Assembly: GCA_965200005.1 (NCBI GenBank)
Contig: OZ241331.1
Location: 1,550,001-1,614,000, forward strand
DNA from: Aldehydirespirator sp965200005
Lineage (GTDB): Bacteria > Actinomycetota > Acidimicrobiia > Acidimicrobiales > Aldehydirespiratoraceae
Length of the DNA stretch: 64,000 nucleotides
Direction: 5' to 3'
The notes below the pieces were generated by a model. The model was not told the origin of the DNA. It did not search any database and was given only the letters and a program-made list of their open reading frames with translations. A program made the position numbers and the translations under genes. Shown here one piece after another: positions 1 to 8,180 of this stretch (the stretch's first letter is position 1; each line of letters begins with the position of its first letter).

Positions 1-10
1 CCCGCGATCT

Positions 11-1525
11 TTGTCGGACGATCCACACTCAAGTGGCGATACGACACCCGATTCCTATACATCAGACATCACGCCTGTTGCCGAAAGCAGCGAGGAAGCG
101 TTGGTCGCAGAACTTGGCGCTGCAATCGGTGCTCACAAGGTGCGTAGCGACGCAGCGGCGCGCTACCTCGCCTCGAGGGATGCGTCGATTTATCGGGAAG
201 GCAACGCCGGCCCGGTCTGTTTCCCGACCACGACCGAAGATGTCGTGGCGTGCATGAAGGTTGCGATCCGTCACGGGCGAGCCATCGCACCTCGAGGTGC
301 AGGCACGGGGCTTGCGGGAAACGCAGCACCGCTGGGCAAGCCGGTGGTGTTGTCGATGACAAAGATGAAAGCTCTGCTAGAAGTTGACGAAGCCAATGGT
401 GTTGCCTGGGTGCAGCCCGGGATGGTCAACCTCGACTTGAGCAAAGCTCTCGCACCTCTCGGATTCCACTTCTCTCCAGATCCCTCAAGCCAGGCGGCCT
501 GCACGATCGGCGGCAACGTGGCGAACAACTCCGGCGGGCCGCACTGTCTTGCTCAAGGGGTTACCAGTGCTCACGTGGTGGCTACGGAGGTAGTGCTGTC
601 TGATGCTTCGGTTGTGGTGCTGGGCGATCTGACAGCCGAGCCCGCCGGATATGACCTGCGTGGAGCGTTCGTGGGATCCGAAGGCATGTGTGGGATTGCC
701 ACGGCGGTAGCTGTACGACTCACCCGCAATCCCGAAACGGTGCGCACGTTGCTGTTGAGCTTTGACGAGGTTGCACATGCGGCGTCGACGGTGAGTGCCA
801 TCATCGCCGCAGGGATTGTGCCCGCTGCGGTGGAGATGATGGATCGCCGTTGTGTGGGTGCAGTTGAGGATTTCGCCCAGGCGGGATATCCGCGCGACGC
901 CGCCGCGGTGCTGCTATGTGAGGTCGACGGCCAGCCTGGGGGAGTCGAGATGGCAGCTACCCGGATCGCCGAGATCGCTCGCAGCAGCGGCGCAATCAAT
1001 GTGCGGGTCGCCGCCGACGACGCTGAGCGTGCCCGGCTTTGGAAGGGCCGCAAGAGCGCCTTCGGTGCGATCGCCAACGTCATGCCGGACTATTACCTGC
1101 ATGACACTGTGGTTCCCCGCACGCGCTTAGCCGAGGTGCTTGAGAGGATCTATGAGATCGTGGATCGTTACGAACTGATCGTTCTCAACGTCTTCCATGC
1201 GGGAGATGGCAACCTGCATCCCATCTTGGCTTATGACTCACGAGTCCCGGGCGCCAACGAGCGGATACATGCTGCAGGCAAGGAGATCATCGAGCTCTCG
1301 CTGGAGCTTGGTGGAGCGTTGTCTGGCGAGCATGGCATCGGGGTCGAGAAGCGTGACTACATGAAGCTCATGTTCACTGACGCCGACCTTGAGCAGCAAC
1401 GTCTGTTGAAGTCGTCGTTTGACCCACACTGCCGCCTCAACCCCGGCAAAGTACTGCCGAGCGCCCATAGCTGTTCTGACATTGCCGCGCTGAAGGCTGC
1501 CGATCGCGCCGGCGTCTGGGGCTAA
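11..1525 (+). CDS. glcD: FAD-binding oxidase, GlcD-like subunit of glycolate/lactate oxidase
   Basis: Flavin subunit expected to oxidise a 2-hydroxyacid such as glycolate or D-lactate and pass electrons to the iron-sulfur partner encoded two genes downstream. The FAD-binding type-4 domain covers about residues 65-245, with the PP-loop motif PRGAGTGLAG near residue 94 and the CTIGGNVANNSGG stretch near 160. The C-terminal cap carries FHAGDGNLHP near 395, GEHGIGVEKR near 438 and the family-typical LNPGKVLP end. At 504 aa it matches the usual GlcD length. The TTG at 11 is only the first start codon in the window; the frame is open to the left edge, so the true start may lie upstream. It is followed after 15 bp by glcE and then glcF, the normal glcDEF order. 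The substrate cannot be fixed from sequence; D-lactate dehydrogenase is the main alternative. Confidence 0.9.
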   Translation: MSDDPHSSGDTTPDSYTSDITPVAESSEEALVAELGAAIGAHKVRSDAAARYLASRDASIYREGNAGPVCFPTTTEDVVACMKVAIRHGRAIAPRGAGTGLAGNAAPLGKPVVLSMTKMKALLEVDEANGVAWVQPGMVNLDLSKALAPLGFHFSPDPSSQAACTIGGNVANNSGGPHCLAQGVTSAHVVATEVVLSDASVVVLGDLTAEPAGYDLRGAFVGSEGMCGIATAVAVRLTRNPETVRTLLLSFDEVAHAASTVSAIIAAGIVPAAVEMMDRRCVGAVEDFAQAGYPRDAAAVLLCEVDGQPGGVEMAATRIAEIARSSGAINVRVAADDAERARLWKGRKSAFGAIANVMPDYYLHDTVVPRTRLAEVLERIYEIVDRYELIVLNVFHAGDGNLHPILAYDSRVPGANERIHAAGKEIIELSLELGGALSGEHGIGVEKRDYMKLMFTDADLEQQRLLKSSFDPHCRLNPGKVLPSAHSCSDIAALKAADRAGVWG

Positions 1526-1540
1526 TCGAGCGATGCGCGC

Positions 1541-2500
1541 GTGAGAACCTTGAGTCGCGCCCCTGACGCAGTCTTGAGAGCATTCGCCGACGATGTGGGC
1601 CGGGTCGGGCCGGTGTGTGTGCGAGGCGGCGGCACTCGCTGGAGTCTTGGGGGTGATTTGGCCGCGGGCACACGCCAGGTGCAAGCACCCGTTGGGATCG
1701 TGAAGTTTGAGCCTGCTGAGATGACGGTGCGGGTGCGCGCAGGTACAACAGTCGCCGAACTGCATCAGGCATTGCTCGCCGAAGGTCAGCGCACATCGTT
1801 GCCGCAGCGAGATGGTGGAACGGTTGGTGGTGCTTTGATGGCCGGCGAGTCAGCCGTGACGCGACTTGGTTTGGGGCCAGTGCGTGAGGCGCTGTTGCAG
1901 GCTCGATATGTCTGCGCTGATGGTTCACTGGCAACAGCAGGAGCAGCAACGGTCAAGAACGTGAGTGGATTCGACTTGTGCCGCTTGCTGGTTGGGTCGC
2001 TAGGAACCCTTGGCCTGATTGGTGAAGTGTTGCTGCGCACTAGGCCGATTGGTGAGGTTGAGCGTTGGTTCCGTGTCACCGGTGCCGATCCAAAAGAGGT
2101 GCATCGTCGCTCGTGGTGTGCTATGTCGATCCTTCATGACGGGTCGACGGTGTGGGTGCTGTTGGGGGGCTACGGAGTCGATGTGCAAGCTGATCTCGAT
2201 CGCTTGCGAGAATTGAAGTGCTCCACTCCTGTCGAGGTGCAAGGCCCACCAGAGTTGCCACCGCATCGCTGGTCTTGCACGCCGGCGCAGGCGGCGTCGT
2301 TTGGTGGACGAGCCCCGGGGCGGGGAGGCGCCGCAGGGGGCTTCGTTGCCGAGATCGGCGTCGGCGTGGTTCATGCGTCTGTTCCTCAGGAGCCACTACA
2401 GGTGCCAGCGGGCGTGGTCGCGCTGAACCGTCGGTTCAAGGAGAGGTTTGATCCCACCAGACGGCTCAATCCCGGTCGTGATCCGCTGCAGCGCCCATAA
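1541..2500 (+). CDS. glcE: FAD-binding subunit, GlcE-like
   Basis: Smaller flavin subunit of the glycolate oxidase type complex. It contains a truncated FAD-binding type-4 fold: RAGTTVAELHQAL near residue 68, PQRDGGTVGGALMAG near 88 and VKNVSGFDLCRLLVGSLGTLG near 132, and ends with RFDPTRRLNPGRDP, the tail shared with GlcD-type proteins. At 319 aa it is a little shorter than many GlcE proteins, with a short variable middle. The start is a GTG at 1541, 15 bp after the glcD stop; the nearby ATG at 1533 is closed after two codons. It probably cannot act alone: in E. coli GlcD, GlcE and GlcF are all needed. Operon context makes the assignment firm, the exact substrate less so. Confidence 0.85.
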   Translation: MRTLSRAPDAVLRAFADDVGRVGPVCVRGGGTRWSLGGDLAAGTRQVQAPVGIVKFEPAEMTVRVRAGTTVAELHQALLAEGQRTSLPQRDGGTVGGALMAGESAVTRLGLGPVREALLQARYVCADGSLATAGAATVKNVSGFDLCRLLVGSLGTLGLIGEVLLRTRPIGEVERWFRVTGADPKEVHRRSWCAMSILHDGSTVWVLLGGYGVDVQADLDRLRELKCSTPVEVQGPPELPPHRWSCTPAQAASFGGRAPGRGGAAGGFVAEIGVGVVHASVPQEPLQVPAGVVALNRRFKERFDPTRRLNPGRDPLQRP

Positions 2501-2586
2501 AGAGTCGGCGAGTAAGTGGACATTGTGGGCATGGAAGTCTTGGGCAAATTGGTAATGGGCAGTAAGGCAGCCCTGAGGAGACCGCG

Positions 2587-3816
2587 ATGAAGTTGGGGCT
2601 CGACGAAGACGAACTTGTCACGTGCGTGGCCTGTGGCTTGTGTCTACCGCACTGTCCGACATTTGTGGTTACGGGACGTGACACCGAGTCCCCGAGAGGC
2701 CGGATTGCGCTGATGAGGGCGGTGCAAGACGAGGGTGCCCCTGTGACCGATGAGGTGATCGGTTCATTCGCGAGCTGCGTGCAGTGCCGAGGTTGTGAGA
2801 CTGCGTGTCCATCTGGTGTGCCTTTCGGGCACCTAATGGAAGGCACTAGGGCCGCTCTCGCATCCGCGGGTCGCATCACGCCGGGGTGGCAACGACTTGC
2901 TATGCGGGTGTTGCGCCATCGCCGGTTGCTGCTGGCTGGCTCGACTCTTCTTGCGTTAGCGGCGAGGTTGCGCCTGATCCCTACTCGACGCCTGGGTCTG
3001 CCGGCTCGGTTGCCGATTCGCAGAGGCAGGCTGCACACCTCGGGGAGCGATGTCTGGCTGTTCACGGGCTGCGTGATGGATGCGTGGCAGCGTGATGTGC
3101 ATGCTGCGGTTCAGCGTGTGATCGAAGCCACCGGGGTTGGGGTCACACCGACTGGGGGGGCTGCGCCTTGTTGTGGCGCGCTGCACGTCCATGCTGGGTT
3201 GCACGACGAAACCAAGGCGATGGCCCGCCGTGTCATCCGCGGGCTGTCAGGCGATGATCGGCCGATTCTGGTGGATGCAGCGGGTTGTGGCGCTGCCCTA
3301 AAGGAATATGGACAGTTGCTTGGAACTAAAGAGGCTCGGGACTTCTCTGCTCGAGTGTTTGATGTTCACGAGTGGCTGGCGCCTCGCATTGAACGCCTAG
3401 AGGCAACTGCCCGTGAGCGTGACAGTGCTCGCCTCGATGTTGTTGTGGCGGTGCAAGACCCGTGTCATCTGCGTCACGTGCAACGTGCTCATCAGTGGGT
3501 GCCACGGGTTGTTTCACCGTTTGTGGCCCATGTAGTGACACTTGATGACGATGGTTTGTGTTGTGGTGCCGGCGGCGCTTACTCGCTGCTAGAGCCAGAA
3601 CTCTCAAAAGCGATCAGGGAACGCAAACTCGCAGCAATCACACGTGCAGGCGCATCAGTAATCGTGAGCGCAAACCCTGGTTGTTCACTACATCTTGCTG
3701 CCGCAGGTCTTGACGTTTATCACCCTTTGGAACTGGTTGATGCGGCCCTGCAGTCTCAGGCGAATCCAAAGACAGGCGGGAAGGCCACAACCACGACTGC
3801 TGCCCAGATTCCGTAG
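2587..3816 (+). CDS. glcF: Iron-sulfur subunit, GlcF-like (CCG-domain protein)
   Basis: Electron-transfer subunit of the oxidase. Two ferredoxin motifs lie at the N-terminus: CVACGLCLPHCP (Cys 13-23) and CVQCRGCETACP (about 62-72), each suited to a [4Fe-4S] cluster. Two cysteine-rich CCG domains follow, with CCGALHVHAG near 194 and CCGAGGAYSLLEP near 324, as in GlcF, LutA and HdrB-like proteins. Length 409 aa is normal. ATG at 2587 is preceded by a GAGGAGACCGCG-like ribosome site. The basic stretch at about residues 100-145 may be a membrane-facing patch. The last 61 bp overlap the 3' end of the convergent membrane-protein gene, so the two transcripts are antisense there. Confidence 0.9.
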   Translation: MKLGLDEDELVTCVACGLCLPHCPTFVVTGRDTESPRGRIALMRAVQDEGAPVTDEVIGSFASCVQCRGCETACPSGVPFGHLMEGTRAALASAGRITPGWQRLAMRVLRHRRLLLAGSTLLALAARLRLIPTRRLGLPARLPIRRGRLHTSGSDVWLFTGCVMDAWQRDVHAAVQRVIEATGVGVTPTGGAAPCCGALHVHAGLHDETKAMARRVIRGLSGDDRPILVDAAGCGAALKEYGQLLGTKEARDFSARVFDVHEWLAPRIERLEATARERDSARLDVVVAVQDPCHLRHVQRAHQWVPRVVSPFVAHVVTLDDDGLCCGAGGAYSLLEPELSKAIRERKLAAITRAGASVIVSANPGCSLHLAAAGLDVYHPLELVDAALQSQANPKTGGKATTTTAAQIP

Positions 3817-5141
3817 ACAGCCAGGTAGGACGTTTGCCAGCGTTCCAACACACCGAAAGACTTCTGTCGTCGCCAGAATCCGAGCGTTAGCCAGGCCGCA
3901 CCAGCAAGGTTGGCGAGCAGAACTAGGTTCTCTCCGAGTGCTGTGATCCTGTTGGGGCTAAACCCGTAGTCACTGATGCGAACCAAGATCGATGTGAGTA
4001 CTAGTAGATCGGTAATGAGCGCACTGATCACCAATACAAGATGCATGAAGTCAAACACGCCTCGGGGCGCGTCTGGGTTACGTGCTGTGATCGCATAGAT
4101 CAACAGTCCGAGCACCACTGCAAGCAACACGTTGAAGATGATGAGTTCGTCACGATCGAAGTCGATGCCTCGCCGTGTCCAGGCATACACAGCCAGAAAC
4201 ATCACGAGCAGGGGCGTAAAGAATGGTGTGAATAGTCGTGTCAGAGTTGGTGCGAGGTTCTCGACGAATCCTTGCTTCGAGTCAACTAGCCAGGCTGCGA
4301 CCACTGTTGCGGCTGCGGCTCCGCAGGGCATTAACCACTCGGTCACGGCAGTCTCAACATCAACACCGATTGCTTCAAACGTCCCAATCGCCACAGCTGC
4401 AAGCACAGAGCCACCTAGCGATATGAGCACCAGATAAATGATCCATTCGCCGGTGAACCGCACGAAGTCCATCCGCTTGCGCTGCGAACGCCAGTCACCG
4501 CCCACATACGCGATACCGACAAGCACCCACAAAGCGATTGGCAGATGTATCGCCGCAAGAACCTCGGTGTCGCTGTCATGGTCGTAGGGGTAAGCGTTGA
4601 TGACAACGAAAGCCACGAAGAAGGTCGGTGCAAGTGCTCCGATGGCACCGCGCCTTGTGAGTGAATTGATCTGACCTCTCTTCCATACGAAGTAAGCCGC
4701 TAGCGGAGCAACGCCAAAGAAGCTGAAGTTACGCAGGTAGAAGTTCTCGTCATTATCAAATCGAATGCCAAAGACCTCGGGTACCTTGACAGCGATGGCA
4801 GCAGCAAATGCAAAGACGATTACGCCCATTAGCTCTCGCTGCGACAATCCAAAGTGTTGCCTTGTGGTGGATGACTCCGTGCTGCTGGCGGCGTAATGTG
4901 AGCGATGAGCCTCTAGGCCTTGCGAGAGTCCATCCACGCCTCCAGTTCGTTTAAGGGCGATCAGGAAGGCTTCATCTGCCGTGAGACCAGTGTCGGTGAG
5001 TGTCGCTAGATGTTCGCGTAACTGTCGTTCCAGTTCATCTATATCGCTCCAATTGAGAGCCTGGCGTTTGGGTAAATCCTGACGCCACTGTTGAATTAGT
5101 GACTCAATGACAGTGCTATTGCCATTGTCATGAGCTGACAT
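3756..5141 (-). CDS. Polytopic membrane protein with N-terminal permease-prefix-like domain
   Basis: A 461-aa protein of unknown function. The first 75 residues are soluble and contain LERQLREHL and TADEAFLIALKR, resembling the small helical 'permease prefix'/HAAS-type segment found at the N-terminus of PadR-linked membrane proteins. After that come roughly eleven hydrophobic segments, for example FAFAAAIAV near 100, ALWVLVGIAYVGG near 210, LLVMFLAVYAW near 325 and YLAVYGIWAAVVVVAF at the end. No transporter signature or catalytic motif is recognisable. ATG at 5141 lies just after a GGAGGCCAACATG-like site. Its 3' end overlaps glcF. No PadR regulator is adjacent, which is unusual if it belongs to that family. 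Confidence 0.75.
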   Translation of the reverse strand: MSAHDNGNSTVIESLIQQWRQDLPKRQALNWSDIDELERQLREHLATLTDTGLTADEAFLIALKRTGGVDGLSQGLEAHRSHYAASSTESSTTRQHFGLSQRELMGVIVFAFAAAIAVKVPEVFGIRFDNDENFYLRNFSFFGVAPLAAYFVWKRGQINSLTRRGAIGALAPTFFVAFVVINAYPYDHDSDTEVLAAIHLPIALWVLVGIAYVGGDWRSQRKRMDFVRFTGEWIIYLVLISLGGSVLAAVAIGTFEAIGVDVETAVTEWLMPCGAAAATVVAAWLVDSKQGFVENLAPTLTRLFTPFFTPLLVMFLAVYAWTRRGIDFDRDELIIFNVLLAVVLGLLIYAITARNPDAPRGVFDFMHLVLVISALITDLLVLTSILVRISDYGFSPNRITALGENLVLLANLAGAAWLTLGFWRRQKSFGVLERWQTSYLAVYGIWAAVVVVAFPPVFGFA

Positions 5142-5196
5142 GTTGGCCTCCGGTCGTCACTGTGAGATCTGTCTCAATCGAACCGCAAAGAGAGCT

Positions 5197-6354
5197 CTAG
5201 ACATAGGTTGCTGTCGGTGCGGTAAAGCAACGTTGTGCGGCATCAACAATCCTGCCGCTGCGTGGGTCTCCCATCATGTCTGATTCCATGTGATTCATCA
5301 CATAGGCGATGCTCATACGGCGGTTGAAGTCCACAACGGCGAGCGAACCGCCCCACCCACCCCAGAACGCTTGCCCGGGTTGGGTGGTCACAGTGCCGAG
5401 TTGGAACCCGAATCCGAGTCCGTGGTGCATCCGAACCATTAGCACCTGATCGATGCAGTCGATCTCTTCTTCTAGGGCAACTCGAGCGCCGGGTTCAGAC
5501 AGGAGCCGCACACCATCGACAGCACCCCCGCATGCAAGCGCCGAATGAATGCGGGCAACAGAGCGAGCATTGCCGATGCCTCCCCCGGCGGGGATCTCGG
5601 CTGCTCGCCACTCCCGAGTCGTAGGTTCATTGCCGGTTAGTCGGCAGCTCACCAGGGTTCGCACGGCTATCGAGTCCCAATCGACCTGTACTCCGTTGAT
5701 GGTGCGGCGATCGGAAATGACCGGCGGGGTGAGAGTGGCAACTCGATGATCTTCAGATTCGGGCAAGCTCATCCAGAAGTCGGCACCGAGGGGCTCAGCG
5801 ACTTCGGTCTGGAACCATTCCGCCATGCGCCTGCCAGTAATGCGATACAGGATCTCGCCTTGCAGGTGGCCTTGAGTTATCGAGTGGTAACCGGAGGCAG
5901 AACCGGGATCCCACCACGGGCGCTGTGCGGCAAGATGAGCGGCTAGGCCGTCAGGGTCATACAGCTGTGCCACGGACTTCAGGGGCGGGTCGAAACCTGA
6001 GAGTCCAGCGGTGTGTGCCATGACGTGGCGCACAAGCACTCTCTCTTTGCCGTTCTGTGCGAACTCTGGCCAGTAGTGAGCTACTGGTGCATCAAAGTCA
6101 AGCAGGCCACGGTCGGAAAGCATCAGCATGCAGATGGCTGCCATCGTCTTGGTGGTTGAGTACACATTGACGATCGTGTCTTGTTCCCACGGGCGGCCGT
6201 GTTTGTCAGCATCACCTGCCCACAGGTCAACGACGAATTCTCCGTCCACTGTTACCGCGGCTGCGGCACCGAGTTCAAGTCCCTCATCGAAGCTCTGCTT
6301 GAAGGCGTCGCGAACGGGTGCAAATCTCTCGTCGCATGTTCCTTGGATGTCCAT
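5197..6354 (-). CDS. Serine hydrolase of the beta-lactamase/EstB family
   Basis: Class C beta-lactamase-fold esterase or amidase. The catalytic SxxK tetrad STTK sits near residue 67 and a downstream Tyr-containing motif (GYHSITQGHLQGE) near 165 corresponds to the YxN/YxS element. The sequence HGLGFGFQLG followed by FWGGWGGS near 330 is typical of EstB-like proteins. The chosen ATG (6352-6354) begins MDIQGTCDERF, which is where family members usually start; an open frame continues 58 codons further up but would overlap the divergent SDR gene and shows no homologous content. Predicted length is 385 aa with no signal peptide, so it is probably cytoplasmic. The physiological substrate is unknown. 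Confidence 0.85.
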   Translation of the reverse strand: MDIQGTCDERFAPVRDAFKQSFDEGLELGAAAAVTVDGEFVVDLWAGDADKHGRPWEQDTIVNVYSTTKTMAAICMLMLSDRGLLDFDAPVAHYWPEFAQNGKERVLVRHVMAHTAGLSGFDPPLKSVAQLYDPDGLAAHLAAQRPWWDPGSASGYHSITQGHLQGEILYRITGRRMAEWFQTEVAEPLGADFWMSLPESEDHRVATLTPPVISDRRTINGVQVDWDSIAVRTLVSCRLTGNEPTTREWRAAEIPAGGGIGNARSVARIHSALACGGAVDGVRLLSEPGARVALEEEIDCIDQVLMVRMHHGLGFGFQLGTVTTQPGQAFWGGWGGSLAVVDFNRRMSIAYVMNHMESDMMGDPRSGRIVDAAQRCFTAPTATYV

Positions 6355-6518
6355 GCCTGAGTCTGGCCTGCGGGGGAACCGGATCGTCGCTGATGGTTCG
6401 GCCAACGTGTGTCTGTACGGGATCGGAACGGGATCGGATTCTGTGGCTTGCAGCCGCTGGTCGGTTCTAGCGTCGGTCAATGTGTGGCCGTTTGGATGGG
6501 ATCTCGTTGAGGAGGATT

Positions 6519-7280
6519 GTGAGTTCATATGACGGTGTAGAAGGTGCTCGTGTGGTCGTTACTGGAGCGAGTTCGGGGATCGGGCGCTCAATAGCGGAGC
6601 TCTTCGTGGCAGCAGGTGCTCGTGTGGTCACGGGAAGTCGACGCGATCCGCAGATCGTCGCGGCGCACTGGCAGCAGACTGATGTCTCGAATTCCGCTCA
6701 GGCAGACCGACTAATTGAGGCCACTGTTGAAGCCTTGGGTGGGGTTGATGTCGTCGTCAATAACGCTGGAGTTCAACTCAAACTGACAGTCGCAGATACG
6801 AGCGATGAAGAGTTCGCTCATGTCATGGGTGTGAACCTTGCGGGTGTGTTCTATTTGTGCCGGGCTGCGGTGCGACAGATGCAAGCACAAGACCGCGGGG
6901 GAGTGATCATCAATATCGGTTCGATTGCTGGTGACGGCGCTTCAGATCATGCGATGGCTGTGTACAACGCGTCAAAGGCTGCAGTTCACGCGTTGACCCG
7001 CTCGATCGCAATTGACCACGGTGCAGACGGCATCCGCTGCAATGCGGTGCTGCCAGGCTGGATTACTACAGCCATGGCTGATGATGCGTTTGCTGGGCTG
7101 CCTGATCCTGCCGCCGCACGGGTGGCGGCAGTTAAATGTCACCCAGTCGGACGGCTGGGCATCCCCAGCGACGTAGCAGGTCTAGTGCTGTGGCTTGCCA
7201 GTGCTGAAGCAACTTTCGTGTCCGGCAGCCTGTTCACCATCGACGGAGGGTTAACCGCCCAAACCCCAATCTCCCTCTAG
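6519..7280 (+). CDS. Short-chain dehydrogenase/reductase (classical SDR)
   Basis: NAD(P)-dependent oxidoreductase with all classical SDR motifs: TGASSGIG cofactor loop near residue 13, NNAG near 80, the catalytic Ser in NIGSIAG near 135 and YNASK near 150. The C-terminus FVSGSLFTIDGGLTAQ is standard. The GTG at 6519 is chosen because a GAGGAGG ribosome site ends three to four bases before it and because the conserved fold begins soon after; a longer version would start at 6480. The length is 253 aa, as expected. It is divergent from the serine hydrolase across about 160 bp. Substrate unknown; 3-oxoacyl-ACP reductase-like and sugar-dehydrogenase-like functions are both possible. Confidence 0.88.
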   Translation: MSSYDGVEGARVVVTGASSGIGRSIAELFVAAGARVVTGSRRDPQIVAAHWQQTDVSNSAQADRLIEATVEALGGVDVVVNNAGVQLKLTVADTSDEEFAHVMGVNLAGVFYLCRAAVRQMQAQDRGGVIINIGSIAGDGASDHAMAVYNASKAAVHALTRSIAIDHGADGIRCNAVLPGWITTAMADDAFAGLPDPAAARVAAVKCHPVGRLGIPSDVAGLVLWLASAEATFVSGSLFTIDGGLTAQTPISL

Positions 7281-7354
7281 CCGAGATTGCGTCTTCGCTT
7301 ACGACTACAGGACGGTTTTGTGTGCCTGTCACGAGAGCCTGCGACAGTTGCCAA

Positions 7355-8005
7355 CTACCCGCCACTCGTTGCGAATCCAATCAGCGCGATCGCTACGGGC
7401 ACCCAGAACGACAAGAAGAACCCAACCAGTCCGTAGATCGTCCAACGTGCATGTTTAGCGAGCACAAGCCGGAACTCCGCGAGACTCTCTGTCAATTTAC
7501 TTTCAATGCCGCTGATTTCGGCCCTTACGCTGGCAAAACCCTCGGTCATCTCATTTCTTACGTTGGCGAATCCCTCGGTCATCTTGGGTTCGATTTTGGT
7601 GCGTTCTGTTTGTGCGTTGGCGAATCCTTCGGTCATCTTGTTCTCAACGCTGCCGGTTTCGGAGCTTGCAGCGGAGAGGCCCTCGGTCAGTTTGGTGTCA
7701 AGGCTGGCAAAGCCTTCCACCATGTCCGACTGCAGCAAAGCGACGCTCTTGTTAGTGGCAGCGAGCTTCTCGTTGGTGGCGTCCAGCTTGGCAACGGTCT
7801 TTAGGGCTATATCAGTGTGGCGTGCATCAAGAGCGGCGATCTCGGCGAGAAGTCGGCCTTCGAGCTTGGCAAGGTCGGCCTTTGTGGCGATCTCGCTCCA
7901 ATCGACCGGGGGTAGCTGCTGAATCAACGTGTCTGCTGCCTCCGCTCCGATTGCGTCGGTGAGCCGGTGGAAGAGTTCCACTTTCTGTGCTTCGGTGACG
8001 GTCAC
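7355..8005 (-). CDS. Coiled-coil repeat protein with C-terminal membrane anchor
   Basis: A 216-aa protein. Residues 1-30 (HRLTDAIGAEAADTLIQQL) and the segment TKADLAKLEGRLL near 41 resemble the DUF1640/CCDC90-like coiled-coil family. The middle (about 85-170) is built of imperfect repeats of MTEGFANV/MTEGFASV type, appearing four times with a KLTEGL and a KLTESL variant, consistent with a long coiled coil. A single hydrophobic segment, YGLVGFFLSFWVPVAIALI, closes the protein and would anchor it. The GTG at 8005 is supported by an AGGGGA site eight bases upstream. Function unknown. It borders the defence island but nothing in it proves a role in defence. Confidence 0.7.
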   Translation of the reverse strand: MTVTEAQKVELFHRLTDAIGAEAADTLIQQLPPVDWSEIATKADLAKLEGRLLAEIAALDARHTDIALKTVAKLDATNEKLAATNKSVALLQSDMVEGFASLDTKLTEGLSAASSETGSVENKMTEGFANAQTERTKIEPKMTEGFANVRNEMTEGFASVRAEISGIESKLTESLAEFRLVLAKHARWTIYGLVGFFLSFWVPVAIALIGFATSGG

Positions 8006-8040
8006 TTCGGATGTCCCCTCTGTTCAGGTGTGTGATCAGT

Positions 8041-8133
8041 GGGGAGCGCTAGCGCCGCTCCCGAGCGACTGTCCCGTGGTCTGCTGACACCGCCGGTGAC
8101 CGGCACTGTATCAATCTGTATCAGTCCATATCA
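8041..8133. promoter_or_regulatory. Cluster of small inverted and direct repeats upstream of the HNH gene
   Basis: Three structures lie together between the coiled-coil gene and the HNH nuclease gene. The arms GGGAGCG (8042-8048) and CGCTCCC (8056-8062) form a hairpin around the palindrome GCGCTAGCGC. A perfect 6+1+6 palindrome, GCCGGTGACCGGC, is at 8092-8104. Directly after it CTGTATCA occurs at 8106 and again at 8116, with a third CATATCA at 8127, so the repeats have a period near 10 bp, one helical turn. This arrangement suits an operator region, but no regulator is known. Confidence 0.4.
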
Positions 8134-8180
8134 ACACCTGTTAACAACTCTCAGCTGCTGCTTCATCTGTCGGATGTTTA

